Origin: Salibaculum sp035270045 | GTDB lineage: Bacteria > Pseudomonadota > Alphaproteobacteria > Rhodobacterales > Rhodobacteraceae | DNA length: 64,000 nt | Assembly: GCF_035270045.1 (NCBI RefSeq) | Contig: NZ_DATFIP010000035.1 | Location: 3,889 to 67,888 of the forward strand | Reading direction: 5' to 3' | Shown here: one piece after another, positions 34,616 through 42,285 of the stretch | How positions within the stretch are numbered: position 1 is the stretch's first letter | Layout of the letters: each line of letters begins with the position of its first letter | Translations under genes and position numbers: made by a program | The notes under the pieces: generated by a model | Databases searched by the model: none | Told to the model about the DNA's origin: nothing | Seen by the model: the letters and a program-made list of their open reading frames with translations, nothing else

Positions 34616-35677
34616 ATGACTGGCGTAACCCTGACACAGGCCGTCAAGAAATACGGCGCCACGCAAGTGATCCACGACATCGACCTGACCGTTGAGGACG
34701 GCGAATTCTGCGTCTTCGTCGGCCCGTCGGGCTGTGGCAAGTCCACCCTTCTGCGGATGATCGCGGGCTTGGAAGAGACGACCTCGGGCAATATCAACAT
34801 CGGCCCCCGCGACGTGACGCGGGTGGACGCCGCCGACCGCGGGGTTGCCATGGTCTTCCAGACCTACGCGCTTTATCCGCACATGTCGGTCGAGGAAAAC
34901 ATGGGCTTCGGTTTGCGGATGACGGGCCACCCCAAGACGGAGATCCGCGAGAAAGTGGCAGAGGCCAGCCGCATCCTCAAACTCGACGACTACCTGGATC
35001 GCAAGCCCAAGGCGCTGTCGGGCGGCCAGCGTCAGCGCGTGGCCATCGGACGCGCCATCGTGCGCGGCCCCGAGGTGTTCCTGTTCGATGAACCTCTGTC
35101 CAACCTGGATGCGGAGTTGCGCGTGGACATGCGCGTCGAGATCGCCCGTCTGCACAAGGATATCGGCGCCACGATGATCTATGTCACCCACGACCAGGTC
35201 GAGGCCATGACACTGGCCGACAAGATCGTGGTCCTGCGCGCGGGCCGCGTGGAACAGGTCGGCAGCCCGATGCAGCTATACGAGGATCCCGACAACAAGT
35301 TTGTCGCCGGCTTCATCGGGTCGCCGTCAATGAATTTCATCGAGGGTACGGTCGAGGGCGGGGGCCTGCGGGTTCCGTCGTTGGGCAACCGGCTGGTCGA
35401 GGCACCGGTCGGGCTTCCGGCCGAGGGCAAGCCGGTGCATCTCGGGCTGCGCCCGCAGCACCTGCGGATCGCGCCCGGCGATAGCGAGATCAGGCTGGAT
35501 ATCCGCGAACGTCTCGGTGGCGTGTCCTACGACTACCTGATCCCGCCGGGCGGCGAGAGGATCATCGTGGAAAGCCGTGACAACGAACCCATGCAAGAGG
35601 GCATCACCGTCTCGCTGGATTTCGACACCGCCGACGCAATGTTCTTCGACGGCTCGACGGGGGCGCGGCTGCGCTGA
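34616..35677 (+). CDS. ABC sugar importer ATPase (UgpC/MsmK type)
   Basis: 353 residues. Walker A GPSGCGKSTLL, Q-loop FQTYALYPHMSV, signature LSGGQRQRVAIGRAI, Walker B VFLFDEPLSNLDAEL and switch histidine YVTHDQVEAMTL, then a C-terminal TOBE regulatory domain. It energises the two permeases encoded on the opposite strand. A strong AAGGAGGAG ribosome site fixes ATG 34616. It is co-transcribed with the IclR gene, so the importer's ATPase supply is tied to the regulator transcript. Confidence 0.95.
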   Translation: MTGVTLTQAVKKYGATQVIHDIDLTVEDGEFCVFVGPSGCGKSTLLRMIAGLEETTSGNINIGPRDVTRVDAADRGVAMVFQTYALYPHMSVEENMGFGLRMTGHPKTEIREKVAEASRILKLDDYLDRKPKALSGGQRQRVAIGRAIVRGPEVFLFDEPLSNLDAELRVDMRVEIARLHKDIGATMIYVTHDQVEAMTLADKIVVLRAGRVEQVGSPMQLYEDPDNKFVAGFIGSPSMNFIEGTVEGGGLRVPSLGNRLVEAPVGLPAEGKPVHLGLRPQHLRIAPGDSEIRLDIRERLGGVSYDYLIPPGGERIIVESRDNEPMQEGITVSLDFDTADAMFFDGSTGARLR

Positions 35678-35804
35678 TGGCCAGTCGCGCGAGACTTGCA
35701 GCCAGCGCATAGCGCGATTGCGCTAACATGCGTGGTGCGCCGGGGCGTCACCGCCTAGGTTGGCGGTCGGGAGGACCCCGACCAATGCCATACGGAGGTT
35801 TCCA

Positions 35805-36029
35805 ATGGCTGACATGACCGACACACCCGTTGCCGCGCCGCGCCCGCGCGACATCCTGCGCGGACTCGCCCGCGCCTTCTGGACCGCCGCCGAGGCCCAT
35901 GGCACGCGCGCCGGGCGCCGCCGCCAGATCGAGGCACTGCACGCCAAATCCGATGCCGAACTGGCCGAGATGGGCATTGCACGCGACCGCATCGCGCATC
36001 ACGTCTTCAGGGATCTCTACTATATCTGA
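35805..36029 (+). CDS. DUF1127 small basic protein
   Basis: 74 residues from ATG 35805, preceded by GGAGG 6 nt upstream. The C-terminal half, RRRQIEALHAKSDAELAEMG ending RIAHHVFRDLYYI, is the DUF1127 motif (LxxLsDreLaDIGltRxdI). These small arginine-rich proteins have been linked to RNA turnover and metabolism in alphaproteobacteria. Monocistronic, with a strong terminator after it. Confidence 0.88.
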   Translation: MADMTDTPVAAPRPRDILRGLARAFWTAAEAHGTRAGRRRQIEALHAKSDAELAEMGIARDRIAHHVFRDLYYI

Positions 36030-36053
36030 CGGGCGTAGGTGCCGGTATCGCAG

Positions 36054-36080
36054 AAGGCCCGCCGATCGGCGGGCCTTTTT
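36054..36080 (+). terminator. Rho-independent terminator after the DUF1127 gene
   Basis: AAGGCCCGCC (36054-36063) and GGCGGGCCTT (36068-36077) pair perfectly around GATC and run into TTT. It faces the convergent beta-helix gene. Confidence 0.92.
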
Positions 36081-36098
36081 CGTTCCGGCCCACCGACC

Positions 36099-38387
36099 TC
36101 AGGCGGGGTTGTCCATCCGCACGCAGAAACGCACCTTGCCCTTTACCGGCTCGGGCCAGATCACCCGGAATTCATGCCTGTTGGACCCGTTGACCGGGTC
36201 GATGTAAGGCTGGTGGAACACCGGGGCCCCGGCCGTATTCGTGATGGCCTGCACCGGCGCGATGCTCTCGATCGTGCGGGTCCAGCCACCGAAGGGCAGG
36301 AAACTGCCCGTGTCCACGATCCAGACGCTGTCCTCGGTCTGCTGATTGTGGATGTCGCTGTACGGGTTGCGGACCTGTTCGTTGACACCGTTGAAGGCAT
36401 TGCCGGAGAACGTAATGTTGCGCATGGTATTGAAGTCCATGTCGGCATAGGTGGTGTCGATGTGCTCGACCCGGTCGATGTTGCCACTGTAGGTGCGGAA
36501 AACGTTGCCGGTAACGGCTAGCCCCTGAATCGAATGATTCTGCCCATAAGGCTTGACCACGATCCAGCTGAACCACGGCGCCACGTCCGAACACACGAAG
36601 ATGTTGCCGGTGATCGTCAGCCCGCCGAAGGTGTATTCGTTCTGCGCGTCGGGATGGGCATCGTGTTCGTTGGTGATCTCGATGAAACTGTTGTCGCAGT
36701 AGTTCGCCGTGATCGACGAAACGCTGTTGTGCGAGGTCAGGACGATCCCCGCCTGGCGCAAGCCTTGGGATTCGTCGTCTCCCATGAACCAGTGGTTGCC
36801 GGTAATCAGGTTGCCATTGCCACCGAGGAACCCGAAGTGCCGGAACCGCGCCGCGCGATTGTTACGAACCGTCGCATCGTTATGGTTGATGTTGAAACAC
36901 AGGCTCGTGCGCTCGGTCAGCGGCAGGGATTGTTCGTTCGAGTTGAAGATACAGCCGAAAATGTCCAGGCCCGTGCAACCCTTGCCCGGGCTGGTGATGG
37001 CCCTGTCCCTGGGCTTGTTGAACTGGCAGTCGCGCACCCGCATGGAATGTCCGTCGGGGGCAAGGATCATGCAGGATGCGATCCCCTTGCAGTGAAAGTC
37101 GATGTCTTCCAGTTCCAGCGCGGAAAGCCGCTCGAACCCGGTGAAATCGAGCAGGTACTTGAAGCGCGTGAAGGTGAAGTCCTGCGTCCCCTCGGCGTCA
37201 TGGAGCGACGAGGACAGCGTGACCTCCTGTCCGGCCACGTCCACCGCCTTGACATAGATCTCGCGGCCAACGCCGTTGCCTGTCACAAGCGCGCCGACCG
37301 GGATCGTGGCGGCATTGCTCACGTTGGTGAGCGTCCGGGCGTTGCTGACCGAATAACTCGCCTGCGCGGTCACGACCTCGGTATCCCAGGCTGCGCCCGG
37401 GTCGGGCTGCAACTGGCCGTTTCGGATCACGCGGCGCACCTCGAAGGCGGGCTTGTTGACCACGGCGGCAAAGCCGTCGACAGGCTCTGACAGGTTGATG
37501 CGCCGCCCGCCCAGGTCGAGCGACTCGTGATCCGAGAAATTCAGCAGCGCCTGGAATGCCTTCCTGAAGGCCAGTTCCTCGTCACCGAAGGCATCGGCAT
37601 AGGTCGGAAAGTCGAAGTTCTTCTGGAACACCAGCCGGTGTTCGGCGGCCATGGTCACCGTGCCCTCGAAGCGGATCTGGTTCTGGATCGTGACGTTGTC
37701 GCCCAGGAAATAGGTCCCTGCCGATACCAGCACCTCGCGTCCGTCGGCATGTGTGTCGGCGGCCTCGAAAGCCTCGCGGTCGTCGGTGACACCGTCGCCC
37801 ACCGCGCCGTAGTCACGCACATCGACGACGCCCATCATGTCACGCAGAAAGGCGCGGGTGACATCCTCGACCCGGATATCGTCGACGCGGATCAGGCCAC
37901 CGTTGGGGCCTGTCAGATCCAGCCCGATATGGGCCGACCCGGCCTTGGACCAGACCATGTCGACCCCACCGCGCGGTCCGGTGCCGACGATGGCGCTGAT
38001 CTCGACCACCTCGCCATAACCGGTCAGGGCAATCTCGGAACCCGCCTTGGTCACCCCACCCAGCACCGACCCGTCGGGCCAGAGCGGAAATCCGGCGATG
38101 CGAACGCTTGGCAGCGCGCCCGAGACCGCCTTGACCCGCGCCGTGACCCGCAGATAGCAACCCGGCAGGATGGGTGTTTCGCCCATGTAGCGCAGTTTCT
38201 GCACCGCATTGGTCTTGGCAAGCTCAAGGCATCCGCCGAAATCCTGATCGGCAGGCACGAAGACCCCGCTGCCAGACCCCGCGTAGGTATCCGAACCCGG
38301 CGTGCCGTCCCCGCTCGACCAGACGTCCAGACCGCCCGCGAAGGCCGGGGGCATCAGCACCACGCCGTCGGTAATGACCTTGTTCAT
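36099..38387 (-). CDS. Pectate-lyase-3-type right-handed beta-helix protein
   Basis: 762 residues. N-terminal region (1-195) with beta-sandwich character and MPPAFAGGLDVWSSGDGTPG; then VVDVRDYGAVGDGVTDDREAFE (about 197-220), the entry strand of the pectate-lyase-3/GH28-related beta-helix; Asn-rich helix coils follow (NRAARFRHFGFLGGNGNLIT and similar). No signal peptide is visible. Such proteins include polysaccharide-binding or -cleaving tailspike-like and surface proteins. The substrate is unknown, and catalytic residues cannot be assigned with confidence. It stands alone between convergent and unrelated genes. Confidence 0.8.
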   Translation of the reverse strand: MNKVITDGVVLMPPAFAGGLDVWSSGDGTPGSDTYAGSGSGVFVPADQDFGGCLELAKTNAVQKLRYMGETPILPGCYLRVTARVKAVSGALPSVRIAGFPLWPDGSVLGGVTKAGSEIALTGYGEVVEISAIVGTGPRGGVDMVWSKAGSAHIGLDLTGPNGGLIRVDDIRVEDVTRAFLRDMMGVVDVRDYGAVGDGVTDDREAFEAADTHADGREVLVSAGTYFLGDNVTIQNQIRFEGTVTMAAEHRLVFQKNFDFPTYADAFGDEELAFRKAFQALLNFSDHESLDLGGRRINLSEPVDGFAAVVNKPAFEVRRVIRNGQLQPDPGAAWDTEVVTAQASYSVSNARTLTNVSNAATIPVGALVTGNGVGREIYVKAVDVAGQEVTLSSSLHDAEGTQDFTFTRFKYLLDFTGFERLSALELEDIDFHCKGIASCMILAPDGHSMRVRDCQFNKPRDRAITSPGKGCTGLDIFGCIFNSNEQSLPLTERTSLCFNINHNDATVRNNRAARFRHFGFLGGNGNLITGNHWFMGDDESQGLRQAGIVLTSHNSVSSITANYCDNSFIEITNEHDAHPDAQNEYTFGGLTITGNIFVCSDVAPWFSWIVVKPYGQNHSIQGLAVTGNVFRTYSGNIDRVEHIDTTYADMDFNTMRNITFSGNAFNGVNEQVRNPYSDIHNQQTEDSVWIVDTGSFLPFGGWTRTIESIAPVQAITNTAGAPVFHQPYIDPVNGSNRHEFRVIWPEPVKGKVRFCVRMDNPA

Positions 38388-38487
38388 GTTTTCCCTTTCC
38401 CGGCAGCGCCGATCAAAACCCTGTGTCTGGGCGAAAGGGGTATTGGGCCAAGGTAAACGCGGACTTGGACCACCGTGACGGTGTCAG

Positions 38488-38512
38488 GCCCGGCGGCGCA
38501 ACGCCGCCGGGC
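38488..38512 (-). terminator. Strong hairpin after the DUF4864 gene
   Basis: 11-bp perfect arms GCCCGGCGGCG (38488-38498) and CGCCGCCGGGC (38502-38512) with loop CAA, touching the stop codon of 38513-38908. There is no U run, so termination or 3'-end protection are both possible. Confidence 0.6.
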
Positions 38513-38908
38513 TCAGACGCCCACGTCAGGTGCTGGCAGTTCAACCACGCCGTCGATCTGCCAGCCGTTCTGTGTCTCCACCATGCGGTAATCCATCAGG
38601 TGGAGCCCGCCGGCCTCGTCCCGGATACGGATCTTCTGCCAGAACTCACCGTCGATTTCCCGCAGCTGCAGGAACCGTGTCTCAGCGTTGTTCCAGACCA
38701 TCGGGTAGCCACGGCGGACCATCATGCCGAAGGTCCGCGGGGAGCCGAACATGCCCTTGATCATGGGGCTGGCAAATTCGAAGGCCGCGGCACTGTCTTC
38801 AGCTTGGAAGGCCCGCATCTGGCCCTCGATAACGGATTGAATATCGGCGTCTTGCGCCACGGCAGGAGCTGCCGCTAGCAAGAAAATGGCGGTCACAAGG
38901 CGTTTCAT
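38513..38908 (-). CDS. DUF4864 family secreted protein
   Basis: 131 residues. Signal peptide MKRLVTAIFLLAAAPAVAQD, then a small alpha+beta domain: VIEGQMRAFQAEDSAAAFEF, GMFGSPRTFGMMVRRGYPMVW, and MDYRMVETQNGWQIDGV. This matches the DUF4864 pattern, a periplasmic NTF2-like family of unknown role. Monocistronic, with a strong hairpin at its end. Confidence 0.85.
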   Translation of the reverse strand: MKRLVTAIFLLAAAPAVAQDADIQSVIEGQMRAFQAEDSAAAFEFASPMIKGMFGSPRTFGMMVRRGYPMVWNNAETRFLQLREIDGEFWQKIRIRDEAGGLHLMDYRMVETQNGWQIDGVVELPAPDVGV

Positions 38909-38965
38909 GGTGGCCCTCCGGTTGGTCGTATCTGGAACAGGTACGGACGAACCGGGGGATTGGTT

Positions 38966-40606
38966 TTACTTCACCAGCTCGCCGCGCAACGCGCTTTCGA
39001 TCAGGGCGACCGTCTCCTGGATCCCGTAGAGCGCTATGAACCCTCCGAAACGCGGGCCTTGGCTGGCGCCCAGAAGCACTTCGTAGAGCGTGCCGAACCA
39101 GGCACGCAGCGGTTCGAACCCATGGGTCTTGCCAATGGCGAAAACGATGGATTGCAGGAACTCGTCGTCATGCCAGTCCACCGTCGGCAGGGGCGTGTCC
39201 TTGCCCTCTTGCGCGTTCTTTCGGGCGATCACGTCCAGCGCCCTGCCTTCGTCCTGCAAGCAGGCGGCAAGCTCTTCCAATGCGGCGCGTTCGGTATCGT
39301 CAGGCAGGCGGAACTGGCGCGTGGGCTTCACGAAGTCGTTGTAATAGCGAATAGCAAACCCGGCGGCCTGGTCCAGGTCCGGGTTCCCCCCAGGGCTGGC
39401 CTCGGGGGCGTAACGCTGGATGAAGCCCCAGAGCTTTTCCTTCTGCTCGGCGCCCGAAACGGCCGCCAGGTTCAGCAGCATCGAGAACGGTACGACCATG
39501 GTCGATGCTGGCGCGTTGTGGCCGTGAATGTGAAAGACCGGGTTGTTCACACGCTGCGCAATGTCCTGCGTCGCATAGGCCCGCAGCTGCTGGTGGTATT
39601 CGTCCACCATCTTGGGGATCACGTCGAAATGCATCCGCTTGGCCGTCTTGGGCTTGAGATACATGAAGTAGGACAGGCTTTCGGTGCTGGCATAGGACAG
39701 CCAATCATCCATCGAGATGCCGTTGCCCGAGGACTTGGAGATTTTCTGGCCGTTCTCGTCGAGGAACAGCTCGTAGGTGAAATGGTTCGGCTTCTGACCG
39801 CCCAGAATCTCGCAGATGCGGTCGTAGATCGCCGTGTTGGTGGCATGCTCCTTGCCGTACATCTCGAAATCCACGCCCAGCGCGGCCCAGCGCGCGCCGA
39901 AATCGGGTTTCCATTGCAGCTTCACGTTCCCGCCGGTCACCGGAAGGGTCCATTCGCGCCCGTCCTCGTCGTCAAAGGTGACGGTGTGATCGGCGGCGTT
40001 CACCTCCTTCATGGGCACGTAAAGGACACGGCCCGTCTCGGGGTGGATCGGCAGGAAGATGGAGTAGGTCTGCCGGCGCTCATCTCGCAGGGATTTCAAC
40101 ATGACCTTCATCACGTCGTCATAGCGTTCGACCGCGCGCTTGAGGACCGCGTCGAACCGGCCCGACTGGTAGAAGTCGCGGGCCGAGACGAACTCGTACT
40201 CGAAGCCGAAGGTATCGAGGAACCCCCGCAGCATCGCGTTGTTGTGATCACCGAAACTGTCGTGGGTGCCGAAAGGATCGGGTACCGATGTCAGCGGCTT
40301 GTGCAGGTGCTCGGCCAGGCTATCCTGATGCGGCACGTTACCGGGCACCTTGCGCATTCCGTCCAGGTCGTCCGAAAAGCAGATCAGCCGCGTCGGGATG
40401 TCGGAGATCAACTCGAAGGCGCGGCGCACCATTGTGGTCCGCAAGACCTCGCCGAAGGTGCCGATATGCGGCAACCCGCTGGGGCCGTAGCCCGTCTCGA
40501 AGAGAACCTCGGATTTGCCCGAGGCCTCCACGCGTTTGAGAAGCGCCCGTGCCTCTTCGAAGGGCCAGGCTTTCGAACTCATCGCGGCGTCGCGCAGATC
40601 GGACAT
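38966..40606 (-). CDS. lysS: Lysyl-tRNA synthetase, class I
   Basis: 546 residues. Class I (archaeal-type) LysRS, used by many alphaproteobacteria in place of the class II enzyme. HIGH-like PHIGTFGEV near residue 45 and KMSKS-equivalent QKISKSSGNG near 290 mark the Rossmann active site; a helical anticodon-binding C-terminal half follows. It charges tRNA-Lys. ATG 40606 gives the family N-terminus; no neighbour shares an operon. GltX was considered and excluded by the length and by the GYGPSGLPHIGT motif. Confidence 0.95.
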   Translation of the reverse strand: MSDLRDAAMSSKAWPFEEARALLKRVEASGKSEVLFETGYGPSGLPHIGTFGEVLRTTMVRRAFELISDIPTRLICFSDDLDGMRKVPGNVPHQDSLAEHLHKPLTSVPDPFGTHDSFGDHNNAMLRGFLDTFGFEYEFVSARDFYQSGRFDAVLKRAVERYDDVMKVMLKSLRDERRQTYSIFLPIHPETGRVLYVPMKEVNAADHTVTFDDEDGREWTLPVTGGNVKLQWKPDFGARWAALGVDFEMYGKEHATNTAIYDRICEILGGQKPNHFTYELFLDENGQKISKSSGNGISMDDWLSYASTESLSYFMYLKPKTAKRMHFDVIPKMVDEYHQQLRAYATQDIAQRVNNPVFHIHGHNAPASTMVVPFSMLLNLAAVSGAEQKEKLWGFIQRYAPEASPGGNPDLDQAAGFAIRYYNDFVKPTRQFRLPDDTERAALEELAACLQDEGRALDVIARKNAQEGKDTPLPTVDWHDDEFLQSIVFAIGKTHGFEPLRAWFGTLYEVLLGASQGPRFGGFIALYGIQETVALIESALRGELVK

Positions 40607-40722
40607 GTCTTCGGCTTTCCTGTGGGATTGACCCGGCCGTCCCCGGCCGACTGGTTCGCGTCCTATTGCAGTGCCGCGAAAGCGTCAATAAAGGTGAGCC
40701 ATCGCACAGAGGAGATTGGCCG

Positions 40723-41139
40723 ATGACCCCCGCAGCCCTGACCGCCCAGGACGCTCTTGTCGCCATCATGGTCGCGGTCTCAGCCAGCGACGAGGACATC
40801 CGAACGGCGGAACTGGTGAAGATCACCAGCACGGTCAATCACTTGCCGGTCTTCGGAAATTACGACGCCGACAAGATCAGCAAGGTCTCGGCGGTGGTGT
40901 TCGACCTGTTCAGCCAGGAGGACGGTCTCGACGCGCTTTTCGGGCTGGTCCGCGACGCCCTGCCCGAACACCTGTTCGAGACCGCCTATGCCCTGGCCTG
41001 CGACGTGGCTGCGGCGGACGGCGACATCCCGCAGGCGGAACTGCGCCTGCTCGAGGAAATTCGATACGAGCTGCACATCGACCGCCTGCACGCCGCCGCC
41101 ATCGAACGCGGCGCCCGGGCGCGGCACCTGGTGCTCTAG
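40723..41139 (+). CDS. Cytoplasmic TerB-like protein
   Basis: 138 residues, all helical. LTAQDALVAIMVAVSASDEDIRTAEL and ALACDVAAADGDIPQAELRLLEEIR show the paired acidic repeats of the TerB fold. No signal peptide, unlike the TerB-like protein at 10586-11437. AGAGGAG ribosome site 7-8 nt upstream fixes ATG 40723. Function is unknown; no tellurite cluster (terZACDE) is present. Confidence 0.82.
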   Translation: MTPAALTAQDALVAIMVAVSASDEDIRTAELVKITSTVNHLPVFGNYDADKISKVSAVVFDLFSQEDGLDALFGLVRDALPEHLFETAYALACDVAAADGDIPQAELRLLEEIRYELHIDRLHAAAIERGARARHLVL

Positions 41140-41226
41140 TGGTTCAGTCCCGGCGTGGTGTGGTCGCCTGATTTGCAGGCATGCGATGGATGCAGGACAG
41201 GGCGCATTCTCCCGCATCGGGAAACA

Positions 41227-42285
41227 TCAAGACCCCCGCCAAGCGCCGCAAGCACGAGACGGTTGACGGCGTGCGGCCAGCGTCGGGTGCAGGCGTTCGG
41301 ACCGATCTCGCCCCACGACACGGGGCTTGCGCAACCAGAACAGCTTGGCCCAGCCCTGCCATGTCCCGACCGAGGGGCCGTCAGGGTCACAGGGAAACCG
41401 GGCGCGCCAGTCCCCGGGCAGGGGCAGCCCGCACCCCTCCAGCCGTTCCAGCATCCAGACGAGCGAGATATTCGAAAGCGGACGCGCCGGTTGAAATCCG
41501 CCCAACTGCCGGCCGACATCGCCATGTGTGCCCCGGAACCAGACCTGTTCGACCCGTGCATCGCGCTCGGGCGGGCAAGCCCAGAGGACCGGGGCATAGG
41601 CCTCGCGCGTCTCGTCATGGGCCAGCGCATGGAAGCCGTGCCGAATCACGGGACCCAGGGCGTGGCTGTGGAACCTGTGCTTTTCCTCGGTCAACAGCCA
41701 CAACAGCGGCAGGCGCAGGCCGAGGGCCTTGACGGTGTCCCAGACGGCGATGGCCTCGATCTCGACCGGTTGCCGGCAGTAGTCGCGGCGGAAGGTCTCG
41801 GCCACCGGGCCGCGCGCGCCGGACTGGTAGTGTCGATAGGCCTGGCGGATCATCCGCTCGGTCGCGCAATCGGCGCGCACCAGTCCCACCAGATCCACAA
41901 TCCCGGCCAGCGACCGCACCGCGTATGCCCCGCGCGAAAACCCTGCGAGGATGATCCGGTCGCCGGGTCGGTAGCGCGAGGCCAGCACGCCGTAGGCGCG
42001 CCGGATTTGACGATTTATGCCCCGGCCCATCATCACGTCAACCTTGCGCGACCAGTCCCGCCACTGGATGCCCGCCTCGTAATAGACCGTCAGGTTCGCG
42101 CTGCGCCCGGCCTCCAGGACCAGCTTGTAGAGCTGGCCTGCGTGGCTCTCGTCGCCCTCCACGAGCGAGGACATGGTGCCGTCGATGATGATGACATGCG
42201 TCGCGGGTCCTCGGTGACGCTGCGAACCGGCCTCGGCCCAGGGGCCGCGGCCGAAGAACGACAGGATCCGGTCACGAAACCCCAT
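41227..42285 (-). CDS. DUF2235 alpha/beta-hydrolase-like protein
   Basis: 352 residues from ATG 42285. HVIIIDGTMSSL near the N-terminus, nucleophile elbow GFSRGAYAVRSLAG near residue 150, and VWFRGTHGDVGRQLGG near 270 (the Asp/His end of the triad) match the DUF2235/Tle1-type catalytic domain. Some relatives are type VI secretion phospholipase effectors, but no secretion genes, VgrG or PAAR are nearby and the protein lacks a signal peptide. It overlaps the 3' end of the CoxL-like gene by 14 bp. Confidence 0.82.
   Translation of the reverse strand: MGFRDRILSFFGRGPWAEAGSQRHRGPATHVIIIDGTMSSLVEGDESHAGQLYKLVLEAGRSANLTVYYEAGIQWRDWSRKVDVMMGRGINRQIRRAYGVLASRYRPGDRIILAGFSRGAYAVRSLAGIVDLVGLVRADCATERMIRQAYRHYQSGARGPVAETFRRDYCRQPVEIEAIAVWDTVKALGLRLPLLWLLTEEKHRFHSHALGPVIRHGFHALAHDETREAYAPVLWACPPERDARVEQVWFRGTHGDVGRQLGGFQPARPLSNISLVWMLERLEGCGLPLPGDWRARFPCDPDGPSVGTWQGWAKLFWLRKPRVVGRDRSERLHPTLAARRQPSRACGAWRGS

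Noticed and set aside
40240..40256. GTTGTGATCACC as a further GntR operator
   Set aside because: It lies inside the lysS coding sequence and matches only part of the palindrome.
41227..42285. Type VI secretion phospholipase effector
   Set aside because: The domain is similar, but there is no VgrG, PAAR, immunity-like gene or secretion apparatus nearby.
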